NCBI GenBank assembly: GCA_030844895.1
Contig: CM061225.1
Span: 102,624,688-102,688,687, forward strand
DNA from: Ambrosia x helenae
Taxonomy: Eukaryota > Streptophyta > Magnoliopsida > Asterales > Asteraceae
Direction: 5' to 3'
Length of the DNA stretch: 64,000 bases
Below the pieces are notes generated by a model that was given only the letters and a program-made list of their open reading frames with translations, did not search any database and was not told the origin of the DNA. A program made the position numbers and the translations under genes. This document shows positions 11,349-23,196 of the stretch, piece by piece (the stretch's first letter is position 1; each line of letters opens with the position of its first letter).

Positions 11349-12100
11349 CTAGTTGTATAAAATCACGCGCGTTGCGCGTTTTACAATCGAGATTTAGATG
11401 AGGTGTTAATCAATCAATGAATTATACAATCGAGATTCCATTTTGGTTGTAAACGTTAAAAAAATAAAGAAATCTACACATAAGGTAACACATGAAATTC
11501 GTAACGAAATTACATAAGATTATGTTATTTATATTAATAGTATATAATATAATAATTTTTTTTAATAAAATAATATGAATAAAATAATAGTATATAATAT
11601 ACTAATAGTGTATAATATAATAAAGTTTTTGAATAAAATAATAGTTATAATATATTAATTAGGGATGAGCATACAAGGCCGAATACCGATTCGTCCCTAT
11701 CCCGAGACCGTACCGAACCGATACCAAACCGAGTGGTTTCGGGATCGGTATCGGTACCCATATTTATGGATTTTCGGTTTCGGTATTATCGGTATCGGTA
11801 TTGTCGGGATCGGTATAAAAAGTTTTTGAATAAAATAATAGTATATAATATATTAATTAGAGATGAGCATACAAGGCCGAATACCGATCCCGTCCCGTCC
11901 CGATCCCGATACCGTACTGAACCGAGTGGTTTCGGGATCGGCATCGGTACCCATATTTATGGATTTTCGGTTTTGGTGTTATCGGTATCGGTATGGTATC
12001 GGTATTTTAAGGTAAAATACCAATACCATACCGGTACCATACCGATACCGAACCGATACCATACCGTACCGCTCGGTATCGGTATTGTCGGGATCAGTAT
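10934..12100. repeat. cggtatcgg degenerate repeats, three clusters
   Basis: Three related blocks start with gggatgagcat/agatgagcatacaaggc at about 10937, 11667 and 11862. Each runs into dense imperfect repeats of cggtatcggta and taccgatacc on both strands. The frames with many R, Y and V residues here (11143-11352, 11733-12110, 11979-12182) come from this repeat and are not genes. The tagggatgagca start resembles hAT ends seen elsewhere in the window. Confidence 0.6.
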
Positions 12101-12424
12101 AATATATTAATAGTATATAATATAATAAAGTTTTTAAATAAAATAATAATATAAATAAAATATTAATATTTTTACTATTCATTTTGTTTTCATTGTTTAA
12201 ATAGTTTGTAAACTAATATAGTCTAATATTCATGTGTGTGTGGGGTTTTAGAGTTTAAGCAGAAAATAAAAGAAAAAGTGGTGATACATGGTGACATAGT
12301 GAGATGCCAGCTATCCAACTCACAAACCTAATAAAAAACTATTAAAAATTAAAAAAATAAGAAAAAAAATAAGCAGAAAATCAAATCACTGTTCAATAGG
12401 GTTCTATTATTATTAATATAGTGT
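11349..12424 (-). mobile_element. Helitron-like element, copy B (minus strand)
   Basis: The minus-strand 3' end has the hairpin acgcgcaacgcgcgt, then gattttatacaa and CTAG (11349-11352) followed by T. It abuts copy A end to end. The 5' border near 12424 is inferred from the word actatattaata shared with the nested element. It carries two cggtatcgg repeat blocks and no gene. Confidence 0.45.
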
Positions 12425-13371
12425 AATAGCTAAATTTATTAAAAGTAAGGTGTTTTCCTGGAATCTTATTTTGTAGAGATGAGGATGATTATTGCTAGTA
12501 ATTAACCACTACATTGGGCAAATTTTGTGAATATTATTTCCATTGTGTATGGTTAATTTTGTAATTGTTTAAACATGTTTCAAATGATGTTACCGTCCAG
12601 TTTTGTTCCAACCGACAGACAAAGAGTGGTGATTCTGTACTTAAACCCATAGGTGTGAATCAAACATGTTTAAATAGATCAGGTAGGGCATCCATTTACG
12701 ACGTAGGTGGGATTAGCAGTTTGATCTATTTCCTTCAATGGTAGGAAATCCGCATCCGCGAGGGTGTTTAAGTGATTGATTGAGCATGGAGTTAAGTGAG
12801 TTGTAAGTGTAGAATTTGGACCCTATAATGAATATAGAGATAAACCGAAGTATTTTAAGCACCCCTTATTTGAAAAATAATGAGGACAACTCACAAAGCT
12901 GCCAACAATGTTACTAAGTTTAATCAATCTTTGGTGGCCCATGAACTTAAGTTGTACCCACGACATTATATAATTTCACATTTGATAGTGTAAAAATGAT
13001 TAATGTTCATAATAACACACAATTTCAAACTACTACTGCCAATGCCATTGTGTGTGTTATGTTCACAAAATTATCAATCATAAATAAGTTTAAAACACTT
13101 TTGTTTTCATTAAAATTTACATACAGATTTAAGTATTTGTAGTTCTTAATTTGATGTAACTTCTTGTGCAAATATACATATCAACACATTTCAAACTTGA
13201 AGAAACTTAACCAATTTGGGTCGCACGACTAGTTCAATAGTATAAACCGCGTGCCAAATAGTTACACACGTTTTTTCAAACCATGAACCAAATTGTTACA
13301 ACAAGTTAATTCGACCATTCAAGTCCCTTCGATCCCCTGTTCCAACACTTAATCACTCTTTAAACTCATGC
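12425..13371. other. Gene-free AT-rich stretch
   Basis: I see no coding region, RNA gene or clear repeat boundary here. Confidence 0.4.
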
Positions 13372-13646
13372 ATCTTAGGCTAGTGGGTGTGAGGATGGGC
13401 CTCCAAGGGAGGACTACCCGCCATCTCAGCTGTCACATCACTGAGGAGGGTAGTCCTCCACAAGGGGATGGCCCAAGGGTGTGGTGAAGAAGGTTGGTAG
13501 TGATGAGGATGGTTGTTGTGAAGAAATGGACATTCCCCAACGTCTTGGTTGGGACGTTTAAGACGGAGGAGGAAAGGTGGGGCGGTGTGTGGGCCATCCC
13601 AGACACCCTAAAAGGGGCATGGGACGAGCCCTACACTAGATAGCCT
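13372..13646. mobile_element. Possible GC-rich MITE
   Basis: The stretch is richer in GC than its surroundings. It starts ttaggctagtgggtgtg and ends cactagatagcctta, loosely inverted copies of each other. Words such as gggcctccaa and ggactaccc recur around it. A partly similar piece lies at 21550-21680. No target duplication was resolved. Confidence 0.35.
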
Positions 13647-14017
13647 TAGGGTATGTTTGACAAAAAGCTTTTATGAGCTTCTAGTTTTTAAGAAAAAGCT
13701 CACACTTAATAAAAAACTTTGTTTGGTTGAATGAGCTTAAAGCTTTTAGGTTAGGGGAAAAAACTCTATATTGAAACACTACTAGTACTAGCGTTTAAGA
13801 AAAAAATCCAGTAGTTACAACTTTTAATGAGTAAAATGACACAAATACCCATTTTATTGTAAAAAAAACAAAAAAATCATGCATACAAGCTTTGAGTTAT
13901 GCCTATTTTGGTCATTTTATACATTTCATTAAAAGCTCCAACTACTTTGTCAAACACTAAAATATATATTTAAAAGGAGCTTACAGCCAACAACTAGTTT
14001 TGCCAAAGTTACCGTTA
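13647..14017. mobile_element. hAT-like MITE (tagggtatgtttg family), copy 1
   Basis: It starts tagggtatgtttgacaaaa and ends ttttgccaaagttaccgtta, an imperfect inverted repeat. The interior repeats agctttta/taaaagct. It is clearly related to the copy at 18898-19296 inside the LRR gene. Confidence 0.6.
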
Positions 14018-14046
14018 GTTGTACAATAAAATGTTATTTTTATAAA

Positions 14047-14573
14047 GGCAAAATGGAATTTATTAATCCCATCTTTTTGCAGTTGGCCGATAACAATCCT
14101 ACATGAGTTTATTCTTCCCATCAGTCCCACCTTTCGGACATTTTGCTCTCAATGCACCCCCCGTTAACTCACACTAATGTCGTTAGCTGAAACTTACAAT
14201 TCTAGACGATTATTCACCGGATTTGAAAGAGGGAATCGAGACAAAGATATTGGTTCAATTACAGAAATAAGCATGGTTTGTCGGTTGTAGGTTGATGTTC
14301 TCCTCGAATGGGATGACCAAAACTAACGATTAAACCATCGAACCATGTTTATTTATGCAATTGAACATACCAATATCTTTGTCTCGATTCCCTCTTTCAA
14401 ATCCGGTGAATAATCGCCTAGAATTGTGAGTTTCACCTAACGACGCTAGTGTGAGTTGATGGGGGGGGGGGTGCATTGAGAGCAAAATATCTATAAGGTG
14501 AGACTGATGAAAAAAATAAATTTAGATAAGATTATTATCAAAAAGAAAAAGAGATTAATAAATTTCATTTTGC
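14047..14573. mobile_element. Fold-back Mutator-type MITE
   Basis: Almost the whole element is a hairpin. The left arm (about 14047-14280) is the inverted copy of the right arm (about 14340-14573), sharing words such as gattccctctttcaaatcc and ttattcaccggattt. A direct repeat tttttataaa flanks it (14037-14046 and 14574-14583). It ends about 310 bp before the LRR gene start and so lies in or near that promoter. Confidence 0.72.
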
Positions 14574-14784
14574 TTTTTATAAAAGGTAAAACTTATACAG
14601 TATGATTAAAGAAACACTGATTAAAGAAACACATGAGAAAATGGAGTTTAAGGATCCACCGACGACTGAGGATATGATATTATGATTAGTGATATGAGGC
14701 CAAACTCACTCACGCGTTTTCTCACTACTCATAAACAAACCTCTCTCTCTCCCACTCCCAGATCTCACTCGATCTACATGATTC

Positions 14785-14785
14785 T

Positions 14786-14812
<27 letters not shown>
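14785..14812 (+). repeat. (CA)n microsatellite
   Basis: About 13 CA units, probably in the promoter or 5' UTR of the LRR gene, about 70 bp upstream of its ATG. Confidence 0.9.
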
Positions 14813-14819
<7 letters not shown>

Positions 14820-14882
14820 TATAGATACATATATAACACGAACCAATTAAACTTTAATTATTAATCCTTCCAAAACCAAGCA

Positions 14883-17800
14883 ATGCTTCGTCTTCGACTA
14901 TCCACAGGCTTTTCATTACTTATACTACTTCTTTTCCTTTTCAATGTTGCTGTGCACTGTAAAACCCTTAAAAGAGACGGTAATTTCTCATTTTATAGCA
15001 CTTATGTTATTAATTTATTATCTATACCCTAGATTGTCTTTTAATTTATTGTCTTGAGGGTTTTATATAATTACTTGACTACCTTCAATTACTCTTAGAT
15101 CATGGATCTCACTAGTTTAGGCAAGTTAGGATTAGTTTGTTTGTTAATTTTGGGATAATTTAACTGCTGTAGAATTAATGTTTCGGAGCCGATTGGTTAT
15201 TATATGATTGATTTGAAGTTTTGATCCTGTTTTATAGTTCGATTTTCGAGAATATAGTTTCGAAACATTGCATAATTATTTGGAAGGTATTTCTATCACT
15301 TGACAGTTTGGTTAAAAAAGGCGCTCCGATGCGTTTTGGTCCCAAAACGGCAAAACCAGATGGCGGCAGTGTGGCGTTTGTTTTAAAAAAAAATATTTAT
15401 GATTATAACTTGTTAAGTTTTGAACACTATTATAAGATATTCTCGGCATCTTTTGCGTTGGTTTTGCTCAATCAATGCTCAGATTTGTTCAATCCGATTT
15501 TAAGTACTCGGACCCATTCAGTGGCGGATCTTGAACGAAAAACTTGGTAGGGCCGGGCTCAATCTAGTAGGGACGGACTCAATACATATAAAAATTAATA
15601 CATATAAAAATTTTCGGTAAAATTTGCACTACGAAACAAAAAAACTGGAAGGGCCGAGGCCCGGTCTGGCCCTAGTGAAGAAACGCCCTTGGACCCATTG
15701 CAATTGACGGTCCAATTTTTTCAAATACTGGCCACCGCATAAAGGGCATCATACGCATAAGATCGCATAGCATTGCACAATGCAATCTCATTGTGCACCC
15801 CTGGTGCACACATTTTAAAACGAAGAATTGTTATGTGGTGTTTTTGTTCTTATTTTGGTTTAGTTTGAAGAACTTTGGTGGAAATATTATGATGTGTTGT
15901 TTGTGAGCATTTGATCTGAAAGTGATGAAAAGTTAGTATGATTAAGTTGTTCTTGAGCTCGTTATTAATATCAGTTTATTGCCTGCAGTGAAAGCTCTTA
16001 ATGAAATTAAAGCTTCTCTTGGATGGAGGGTGGTGTATGCATGGGTTGGAGATGATCCATGTGGAGACGGTGATTTACCAGCTTGGTCTGGGGTCACTTG
16101 CTCCACACAAGGAGATTATAGAGTAGTTACGGAACTGTAAGTGTCACTTCATCATCACTCCTACATTTAACATAATGAACGCTGATCTATGTTTCATTGA
16201 ATCTTGGAATTTTACAACCAGTCGACGTTTTCTATAATTCTCTACTATAAACTTTAACTACATTTCAGGGAAGTATATGCGGTGTCAATTGTTGGACCTT
16301 TTCCTACTGCTGTAACCAATCTGCTGGATCTTACTAGGCTGTATGACTCTCTGTCCTACTAAATTATTAATCTTTTTTTTTTCTTTTTTTTTTGCTTAAT
16401 TTTTTTAGTTTGCATCTGAATTTCTAAGTTATTGTTGATGGTTAAGTTGAATTAGTTGAATTTTGGATTATCTTCCGAAGTAGTGTTATTTGGCTTGGAT
16501 TTGTGTTCTGACTTTATTTAACTATGTTGGCAGGGATCTCCATAACAATAAGTTGACTGGACCAATTCCACCTCAAATCGGGCGCTTAAAGCGGCTTAGA
16601 ATACTGTGTGTAGTCTACCTTAACACTTTATATCTTTTGGCGCTTCTGCATAGTGCATATATCTATAGCTTCGTATTGTCCTTTACTTTTCATGCATTGT
16701 GATGATTATGAATGTACCTTGGTGTACTTGACCTATCACCCATGCAATGATCATGTGGCAACTCTTGTTGCTGTTCATGATTATGTGGATAAAAAATGTT
16801 ATTATAAGCTGCTTTTAGCATCTTCAAATTTATGCTTTTATTTCATTAGGCTTTAATATATGTTAACTAGAGGTGTCCAATTGGGTAGGTGAACAATGAA
16901 CATATTGGGTGCCGTACCAGTACTATGTTTTGATCTATGGTTTTTTGAGTTTGCTGGCTATAGTAAATTAAGTTCCATATATATGTTTACTAGAGGTGTC
17001 AAATTGGGTAGGTCAACATACAAAAAACATGCACACTTTTGGTCCATTTTTTTGTATACTGTTAGTGTATATGTATTAACTATAGTTATTATAACAGTAT
17101 TAATTCAATATAATCTTGTCATTAAATTAAAATAATAGGTGGTTTTATACAAAGAAAATACACATTAGGGGAGTTCTGACCCGTTTGATCTGCTTCCTTT
17201 TGAGTTTGCTTGATTAACCTTTTAAAGCTAAAATATAACGTCATAACCCGAATCGGCCCATTCACAAGTAAATGGGTTAAAATGTTCACCTCTGAATTGT
17301 TTACCCTTTAATGTTTCTGGAGTTTGAATTTGTGGCTAGATTTCTTTTCATCATTAAGGTTTGGGTAGTTAGTGATGTTGTATCTAGTGAAGAGGTACAG
17401 GCTGCAAGTTCTGGTTGTTAGTGCTGTTAGTGAAGAGTATAGACAATATATGTGAAATTTAAAATATAATAATGTAACGTTTTTTATTTACAGAAGAAAA
17501 CCTTCCATAAACAAATAAGAACTACTAAGATATGTTTTCAAAGTTTTTAAATTTATTTGAATCCTTCAATTGGAATCCTAATCCTGTACCCTTAAGAAGA
17601 TAAATAACAACGAAACAGAAGTCGATTATGCTGATTGGTATTGCTTCTTTCCAGTAATCTGAGATGGAATAAGCTGCAGGACGTCATTCCTCCTGAAATT
17701 GGTGAACTGAATAGATTAACGCACCTGTGAGTGTTTTTTGGCTTAATATTGTTTTTGAATTATTTATGACTTATGAGACAAACATCTGACTGGATTACTC

Positions 17801-20160
17801 AATTCATATGGCTACAGATACTTGAGTTTTAATAGCTTTAAAGGGGAAATACCCAGGGAGCTTGCTAATCTTCCAGAGCTGCAGTATCTTCATTTGCACC
17901 AAAATCGGTTCATTGGACGAATTCCACCAGAATTGGGCTCCTTACAAAAGCTTCGCCATCTGTACTGTTCATCTTTCTTACTCCCACTCTGTTATGTTTT
18001 TAAATCTAAATCCCTCTAATGATCTAAATGAGAAATTTTGGTTGTTAGGGATGTTGGTGACAATCATTTGGTTGGAACTATTAGGGAATTGATACGTATA
18101 GAAGGATGTTTTCCAGCTCTGCGAAACCTGTATGTTCCAGTTTCATTTGCTACTTCAAAATCTTTCCATACCAGTATTAGTCCATCTAGATGGATCAAAC
18201 GGGTCGGGTCAAGCTGATTATTAATGGGGTCAAACTGGTCGGGTCAGGTTGTCTGGAAACACTTTTTGTTAATTTCATTTATGACATTAGTCTCTCAAAT
18301 ATGATCACAAAAATAATATATATCAGATACATTTTACTTCTGTACAAAAATACAAAAGGATTTTGGAGGTTTAATCCTTTGAAAATACACTTTGGGCAAC
18401 GTTAGAGTTTAGACCCGTTTCTTTGTAAGCTAAATCTCTTTATTCACATGTTAAGAGATAAACCATATCCCAAATCAGCCCATTTGTAAGTTAAAGGGTT
18501 GAGATTGCCACATTTAGTTCCACCTGTCAGTGCTGCTTCAAAGGTTTTAGTTACCCTTGTAATGTGTTTTGCAGTTATCTAAATAACAACTATCTGACGG
18601 GAGGTATTCCTGCACAGCTAGCAAACGTGACCAATCTAGAAATTTTGTAAGTATTGAATACGCAAATATGTCTTTTTATAAATTGAATTTCCTTTGAAGC
18701 TGGTATCTATAAGACTCATGCTAATGTAATATTATGTCGGTTTCAGGCATTTATCTTACAACAAAATGTCTGGAATAGTGCCACCTGGACTTGCTCATAT
18801 TCCCAAGTTAACTTACCTGTAAGTGTGCTCATTTTTCATATCTATCAAAACATGTTTTTTGCAATATAGATGCTCTAGCTACTGCTTAAGCAGAGTATGG
18901 GTATGTTTGGCAAGGAGCTTTTAGGAGCTTCAAGCTTCAAGCTTTTAAGAAAAAGCTCTTAATCAATAAAAAGCCTTGTTTGGTTGAAGAGCTGAAATCT
19001 TTTAGGTTAGGAGAAAAAACTCTATAGTGAAAAGCTACTACTACTAGCTTTTAAGAAAAAACTCTACTAGCTACGAGCTTTTAATTAGTAAATGACACAA
19101 ATACCCATTCTATTTTAAAAACAAAATAAAAACCTTCCTTACAATCTTTTAATTATGTCCATTTTGGTCATTTTATACATTTTATTAAAAGCTCCAGCTG
19201 CTCTGCCAAACACCAAAATATATTTAAAAAGCTTCCAGCTACCAGCTTGCAGCTTCCAACTACCAGCCTCCAGCTAGTTTTACCAAACATACCCTATGCA
19301 AATCTTTATTTAGTGTTTACTTATTTTTTATTGCGCTGCAAAAATTGCAGGTACCTGGATCACAATCAATTTAGTGGGAGGATTCCTGATGCATTTTACA
19401 AACATCCTTATTTGAAAGAATTGTAAGTTTACTCTTTTTCATACCCTCCTGGCCTCCTTCCGATTCTACATTTTTTGTATCTATATATTAAGAAATTTTG
19501 TAGAGGTTTGAGTCCAGGCCTAGCAACTATGGGCTGCCAAGGGGCGGCAATATTGACCCAACAAGTCAATTCGGGTTGCGTTTCATTCTACTGGATTAAG
19601 GGGGTGTTTGGGATTGATTATTCAAAACAGATTGTGCGTTTTGGAAAAGCAGGCGTGGAGCTGCTTATAGATTATTGCGTTTTGGTAGCCTAAAAAACTG
19701 ATTATCTGCGTTTTCAAAACGCAATCCCAAACACTAAAGACTGATTATCTGCGTTTTTAAAACGCAATAATCTAAAAATCAGATTCAAAACGCAATCCCA
19801 AACACCCTCTAAATGGGTTAAATAAATAATTAGCTAAAATGGAAACAAGTCAAATGAGTAGAAAGTCTTTAAATACATACAACACCTTAGCTCATTTTAT
19901 TCAAAAGAATATTTTTATTGGTAATCATATTTAACTTGTTCGCTATTTATAAAAATACTGGACAAAACACGACCCAACCCGCTCACTGTGCCACCTGTAT
20001 CGCCTAGTGATAATCGCCATTTTTGCGGTTTCATGCGTCTTGGTTCTCATTTAGCATTGTATTTTACAGGTATATTGAAGGAAATGCATTTAAACCGGGT
20101 GTGAACCCGATTGGTATTCACAAAGTACTTGAACTCGCGGACTCAGATATGATGTTTTAA
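14883..20160 (+). CDS. Secreted leucine-rich-repeat protein, 11 exons
   Basis: Exons: 14883-14979, 15989-16136, 16269-16340, 16534-16605, 17655-17726, 17818-17961, 18049-18129, 18575-18646, 18747-18818, 19351-19422 and 20070-20160. They total 993 bases (330 aa), open throughout, with GT-AG borders. Residues 1 to about 27 are a signal peptide. Exon 2 gives the LRR N-terminal cap (KALNEIKASLGWRVVYAW, then DPCGDGDLPAWSGVTCS). Exons 3-10 encode plant-type extracellular LRRs such as LDLHNNKLTGPIPPQIG. Introns 3-10 interrupt a Leu or Phe codon after its second base, and most repeat exons are exactly 72 nt, one 24-residue repeat each. There is no transmembrane or kinase part, so it should be a free apoplastic or cell-wall LRR protein. 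It resembles a conserved single LRR protein family of plants (I recall At5g61240). Its ligand or partner is not visible. Several introns hold transposons. Confidence 0.93.
16991..17296. mobile_element. hAT-like insertion in LRR gene intron 4
   Basis: tagaggtgtcaaattgggt at the left faces gttcacctctgaa at the right. The flanks atgtttac (16983-16990) and ttgtttac (17297-17304) match at 7 of 8 positions, as expected for an aged 8-bp duplication. The first 30 bp also occur just upstream at about 16869. Confidence 0.5.
18898..19296. mobile_element. hAT-like MITE (tagggtatgtttg family), copy 2, in LRR intron 9
   Basis: It starts tatgggtatgtttggcaa and ends ttttaccaaacataccctat, inverted repeats of each other. 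The interior is a run of agcttttaagaaaaagctc-like words. It is related to 13647-14017. It sits between the exons ending at 18818 and beginning at 19351 and should be removed by splicing. Confidence 0.65.
19600..19809. mobile_element. Tourist-like MITE in LRR intron 10
   Basis: Inverted ends gggggtgtttgggatt and aatcccaaacaccctc (one mismatch) are flanked by TAA on both sides (19597-19599 and 19810-19812). The 3-bp duplication and 210-bp size fit PIF/Harbinger-derived Tourist elements. The word gcgttttaaaacgcaat repeats inside. Confidence 0.8.
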
Positions 20161-20453
20161 TCAAATTCATTACTTGATTTGTATGTAGTGAATGCTTTGC
20201 TACTATACGTCCTCACATAAACAACCATTATTCGTTACTCTCCGTGATGATTACTAGAATTTCAAAGTCATGTTCTAGTAACATTTTGTAGCTCAGCAGA
20301 AAAACTTGATATACTTCTCAACTTCCAAGTTCCAAAGGAATGTAATTGTATAGGACATTGTTTTGATGGCTTTTCTAGTTATAAGGATTCTATCGCTGCA
20401 TTATAATTTTCCTAATTCTTCAGAATCTGCTTCAATCATATAAGGCAGACCTA

Positions 20454-20745
20454 GAGGGTCGTTTGTAGGTATGTCAGCCGATCAAATTTTCTATTAACAT
20501 GGGTATTCAACGTAGTCTTAGGCTACCTCTTAATGACCATTCAGAGGCTACCTCTTAATGGTCTATAACCTCTTAATGGTTAAGAGGTAACGTTAGAGGC
20601 AACGTTAAGTCTGAATGGTTAAGAGAACCATTAAGATGTTACCTCTTAATCATTCATACTTAAGATTATATCTTAACCATTAACAGATTATGAATCATTT
20701 AGATGTAGCTTCTTAATGACCATTTAGAGGCTATCAAATAGCCCC
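20454..20745. mobile_element. MITE related to the element at 1361
   Basis: The left end agggtcgtttgtaggtatg and the right end ggctatcaaatagcccctta are loosely inverted. The interior repeats cctcttaatggt and its complement many times, so it would fold extensively. It lies about 290 bp after the LRR gene stop. Confidence 0.45.
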
Positions 20746-21323
20746 TTATATTGTGCTTGATGAGGCTATATCTGTGAGCATACTAAGGTAGTATGAGATA
20801 AGTTGAAACATAGCATGAGATTAGGCACTTTATTATTAATCATTGACACGAAGACATGTATCATACGTGATCAGATCTCAACCTAAACGTAAGCGTTAAA
20901 ATATAAATATAGAAAATGGTATGATTAATATAGTGTCCTGAAGAAAGAAAAGAAAATAATAAACCAAGAATGGGAAAATATGTTAATAAAACTTGTAGCA
21001 TGTGAGAAAAACCAAACAATTTTGCTAACATGTGCCAAATTTGAAACTTGCACGTTGTTAGATGCTTAAGAATACGGACTAAATGAGAATATTCCACAAC
21101 AAAGCGTACAAGCATTTCAAACACTTTCTTTCCAAGTAGAAGTTGGCTTTCCATATGCATATGACCATATCGATTTATTTTATTGTCATAAAATCTTGAT
21201 CATAATCCTAGGATCATCATTTAACTAAAAACTTATTTCATGTTTGAGTGGTTAAAAGATTATTCATTAATGTCTAAACTTTGATTTTGTTTGTATTTAG
21301 ATGTTTATTGTTTAATGTTTGAA

Positions 21324-21399
<76 letters not shown>

Positions 21400-22161
21400 T
21401 GGTTACAATAACATGACCGCTTTGATGTCAAACCATAGAGTAATAAAGTTTCGTGTAAGGGTGTTCATCCGTTAGTTTTGATGGTTATTTCGTCAAAAAC
21501 AAAAACATTATTCCAGTAAACAAAAACTGAACACAATGAACATCATTTGTTAGGCTATGGGGTGCGGGGCTCGTTTCTGGGCTATTTTGGGTTGTCTTTG
21601 ATGGAGCACACCACCCTCTTAGGTAGTCCTCCGTCTCAAACATCTCGGAGAGAACATGGAGGACGAGCCTGTTTAATTGTTTTTCTAAATACATGGATCA
21701 ATGGGAGTCTCATTTGGGTAGTCTTGGATAGAGCACACCACCCCCTTGGAGTGTCTTTCTTCTTAATAGTTGGTCTCCACTAACATGATTTCCTACGTAG
21801 AGGGTCATCCCTACGTCTCCATACCCAGTAGACTTATTGGAGTGAGTTGGGTTAAATGACAAAAAATAAAATAACCGTTATCTTTCATTCGTTTGAACCA
21901 AATTCAACTTTCCAAACCCAATTCGGTTTTGTCATAAAATCGAAACACAAACTGAACACGTAATCCGGTTAAATTCTAAACGATTTTGGTTCAACTCAGT
22001 TTTCTGTTAAACCGGTTTGAAAAAAAAAATGAAAAAAAATTAAAGGTAGGGTGATTCTGACTTCATACATAAGCCGCAGCCGAAAACCCAAAAGCCGAAA
22101 CTACACAAAAAGAAATTGACATCATAATAATATTATTTAATTTAATTTAATTTAATATATA
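20746..22161. other. Gene-free region between the LRR and macro-domain genes
   Basis: No gene is supported. It contains an ATT microsatellite (21323-21397) and a GC-richer piece (about 21550-21800) with ctatggggtgcggggctcg that may be transposon debris. Minus-strand frames at 20861-21160 and 21485-21694 show no recognisable domain. Confidence 0.45.
21323..21397 (+). repeat. (ATT)n microsatellite
   Basis: About 25 uninterrupted ATT units. This length usually means a highly variable locus. Confidence 0.95.
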
Positions 22162-22710
22162 TCTATATATATAAAAGAAAACGTATATGCTGACGTGGCG
22201 TGCAATGGAGGCTTCAACCTTCCCTTGAGAGTGCCACGTGGTATCATAATGAAGAGTTTTTGGTGTTTTTGAATTGTTTCCTTTTTTAATTAAATTGAGT
22301 TATTTAAAAAAATAAATTAAAATAAATTTAAAATTTTCTCTCTCATATTTCCTCCCATAATTTTTAAACATTTATATCTTTTATATACAGGATTTTTTAA
22401 AGAAAAAAATTACACCAAATTAACGAGCGTTTTATTATCTTTTCAACGAGTACCATAGTGCTATATAAAAAACGGAGAAAAAATCGACTATTTTTATGGG
22501 GTTTCGTTCATACAGGAAAAAACACACAAAGTGTTCATGTTATCACGTAAAATTAGATTTTGTGGGGAATATGAGTTATTACTGATTAGAATACTATGAA
22601 CATGCAATGATTGAGAGATTTTGTGGTTAGTTAACTTGAGCCATTTACAATAGGTTATCACGTAAAATTAGATTTTTCAACCCCGGGACCCTCCCGGGGT
22701 AATCAGCTAG
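22162..22710 (+). mobile_element. Non-autonomous Helitron
   Basis: It begins TCTATATATATAAAAG and ends with the hairpin ccccgggaccctcccgggg, then taatcagCTAG. It lies between an A (22161) and a T (22711), exactly the Helitron pattern. There is no coding content. Its middle (about 22330-22560) is closely similar to 55430-55660, showing that the Helitron at 55220 belongs to the same family. It ends about 490 bp upstream of the macro-domain gene start codon. Confidence 0.87.
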
Positions 22711-23196
22711 TTATTCAATATCCCTACAACACAATACAATACAAGCTCAACGCAGGTCCAGCCAATCCAATAATTGTCAATCTCTCTCTCTCCCCAAATC
22801 TCTAACCCATTATCAGGTATCATCAATCTTCTAATTCTTGCATGTTTAATTCAGTTTTTATTATTCAAATGTTTTTTTGTATAATCACATAATATGATGC
22901 CAAATTCCGTCTCAATTTCGTTAATTCACCCAAACTATTGAAACCCTAGCGATTTGATTGATTGTGGATTCCGTTCTAATCTTCTTTTCAATTTTGCGTT
23001 CAATTGATTTATTCTGATGTAATTTTAGCAATTTGTTGTTCATATGATCATATCCCTAATTTATTTACCCTAGTAAATGTTTAGCTGCTTAATATAAGTT
23101 TATTGTTAATTATTAAGTGTTGTTTAGAGTGGCTTGAACTTGTTGTGAATATTGTTGTGGAGAAAAGGAGGGAGGTGGAGATTTGATTGACAACAA

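Noticed and set aside
11143..12182. Frames rich in Arg, Tyr and Val on both strands
   Set aside because: They follow the cggtatcgg repeat and change frame with it.
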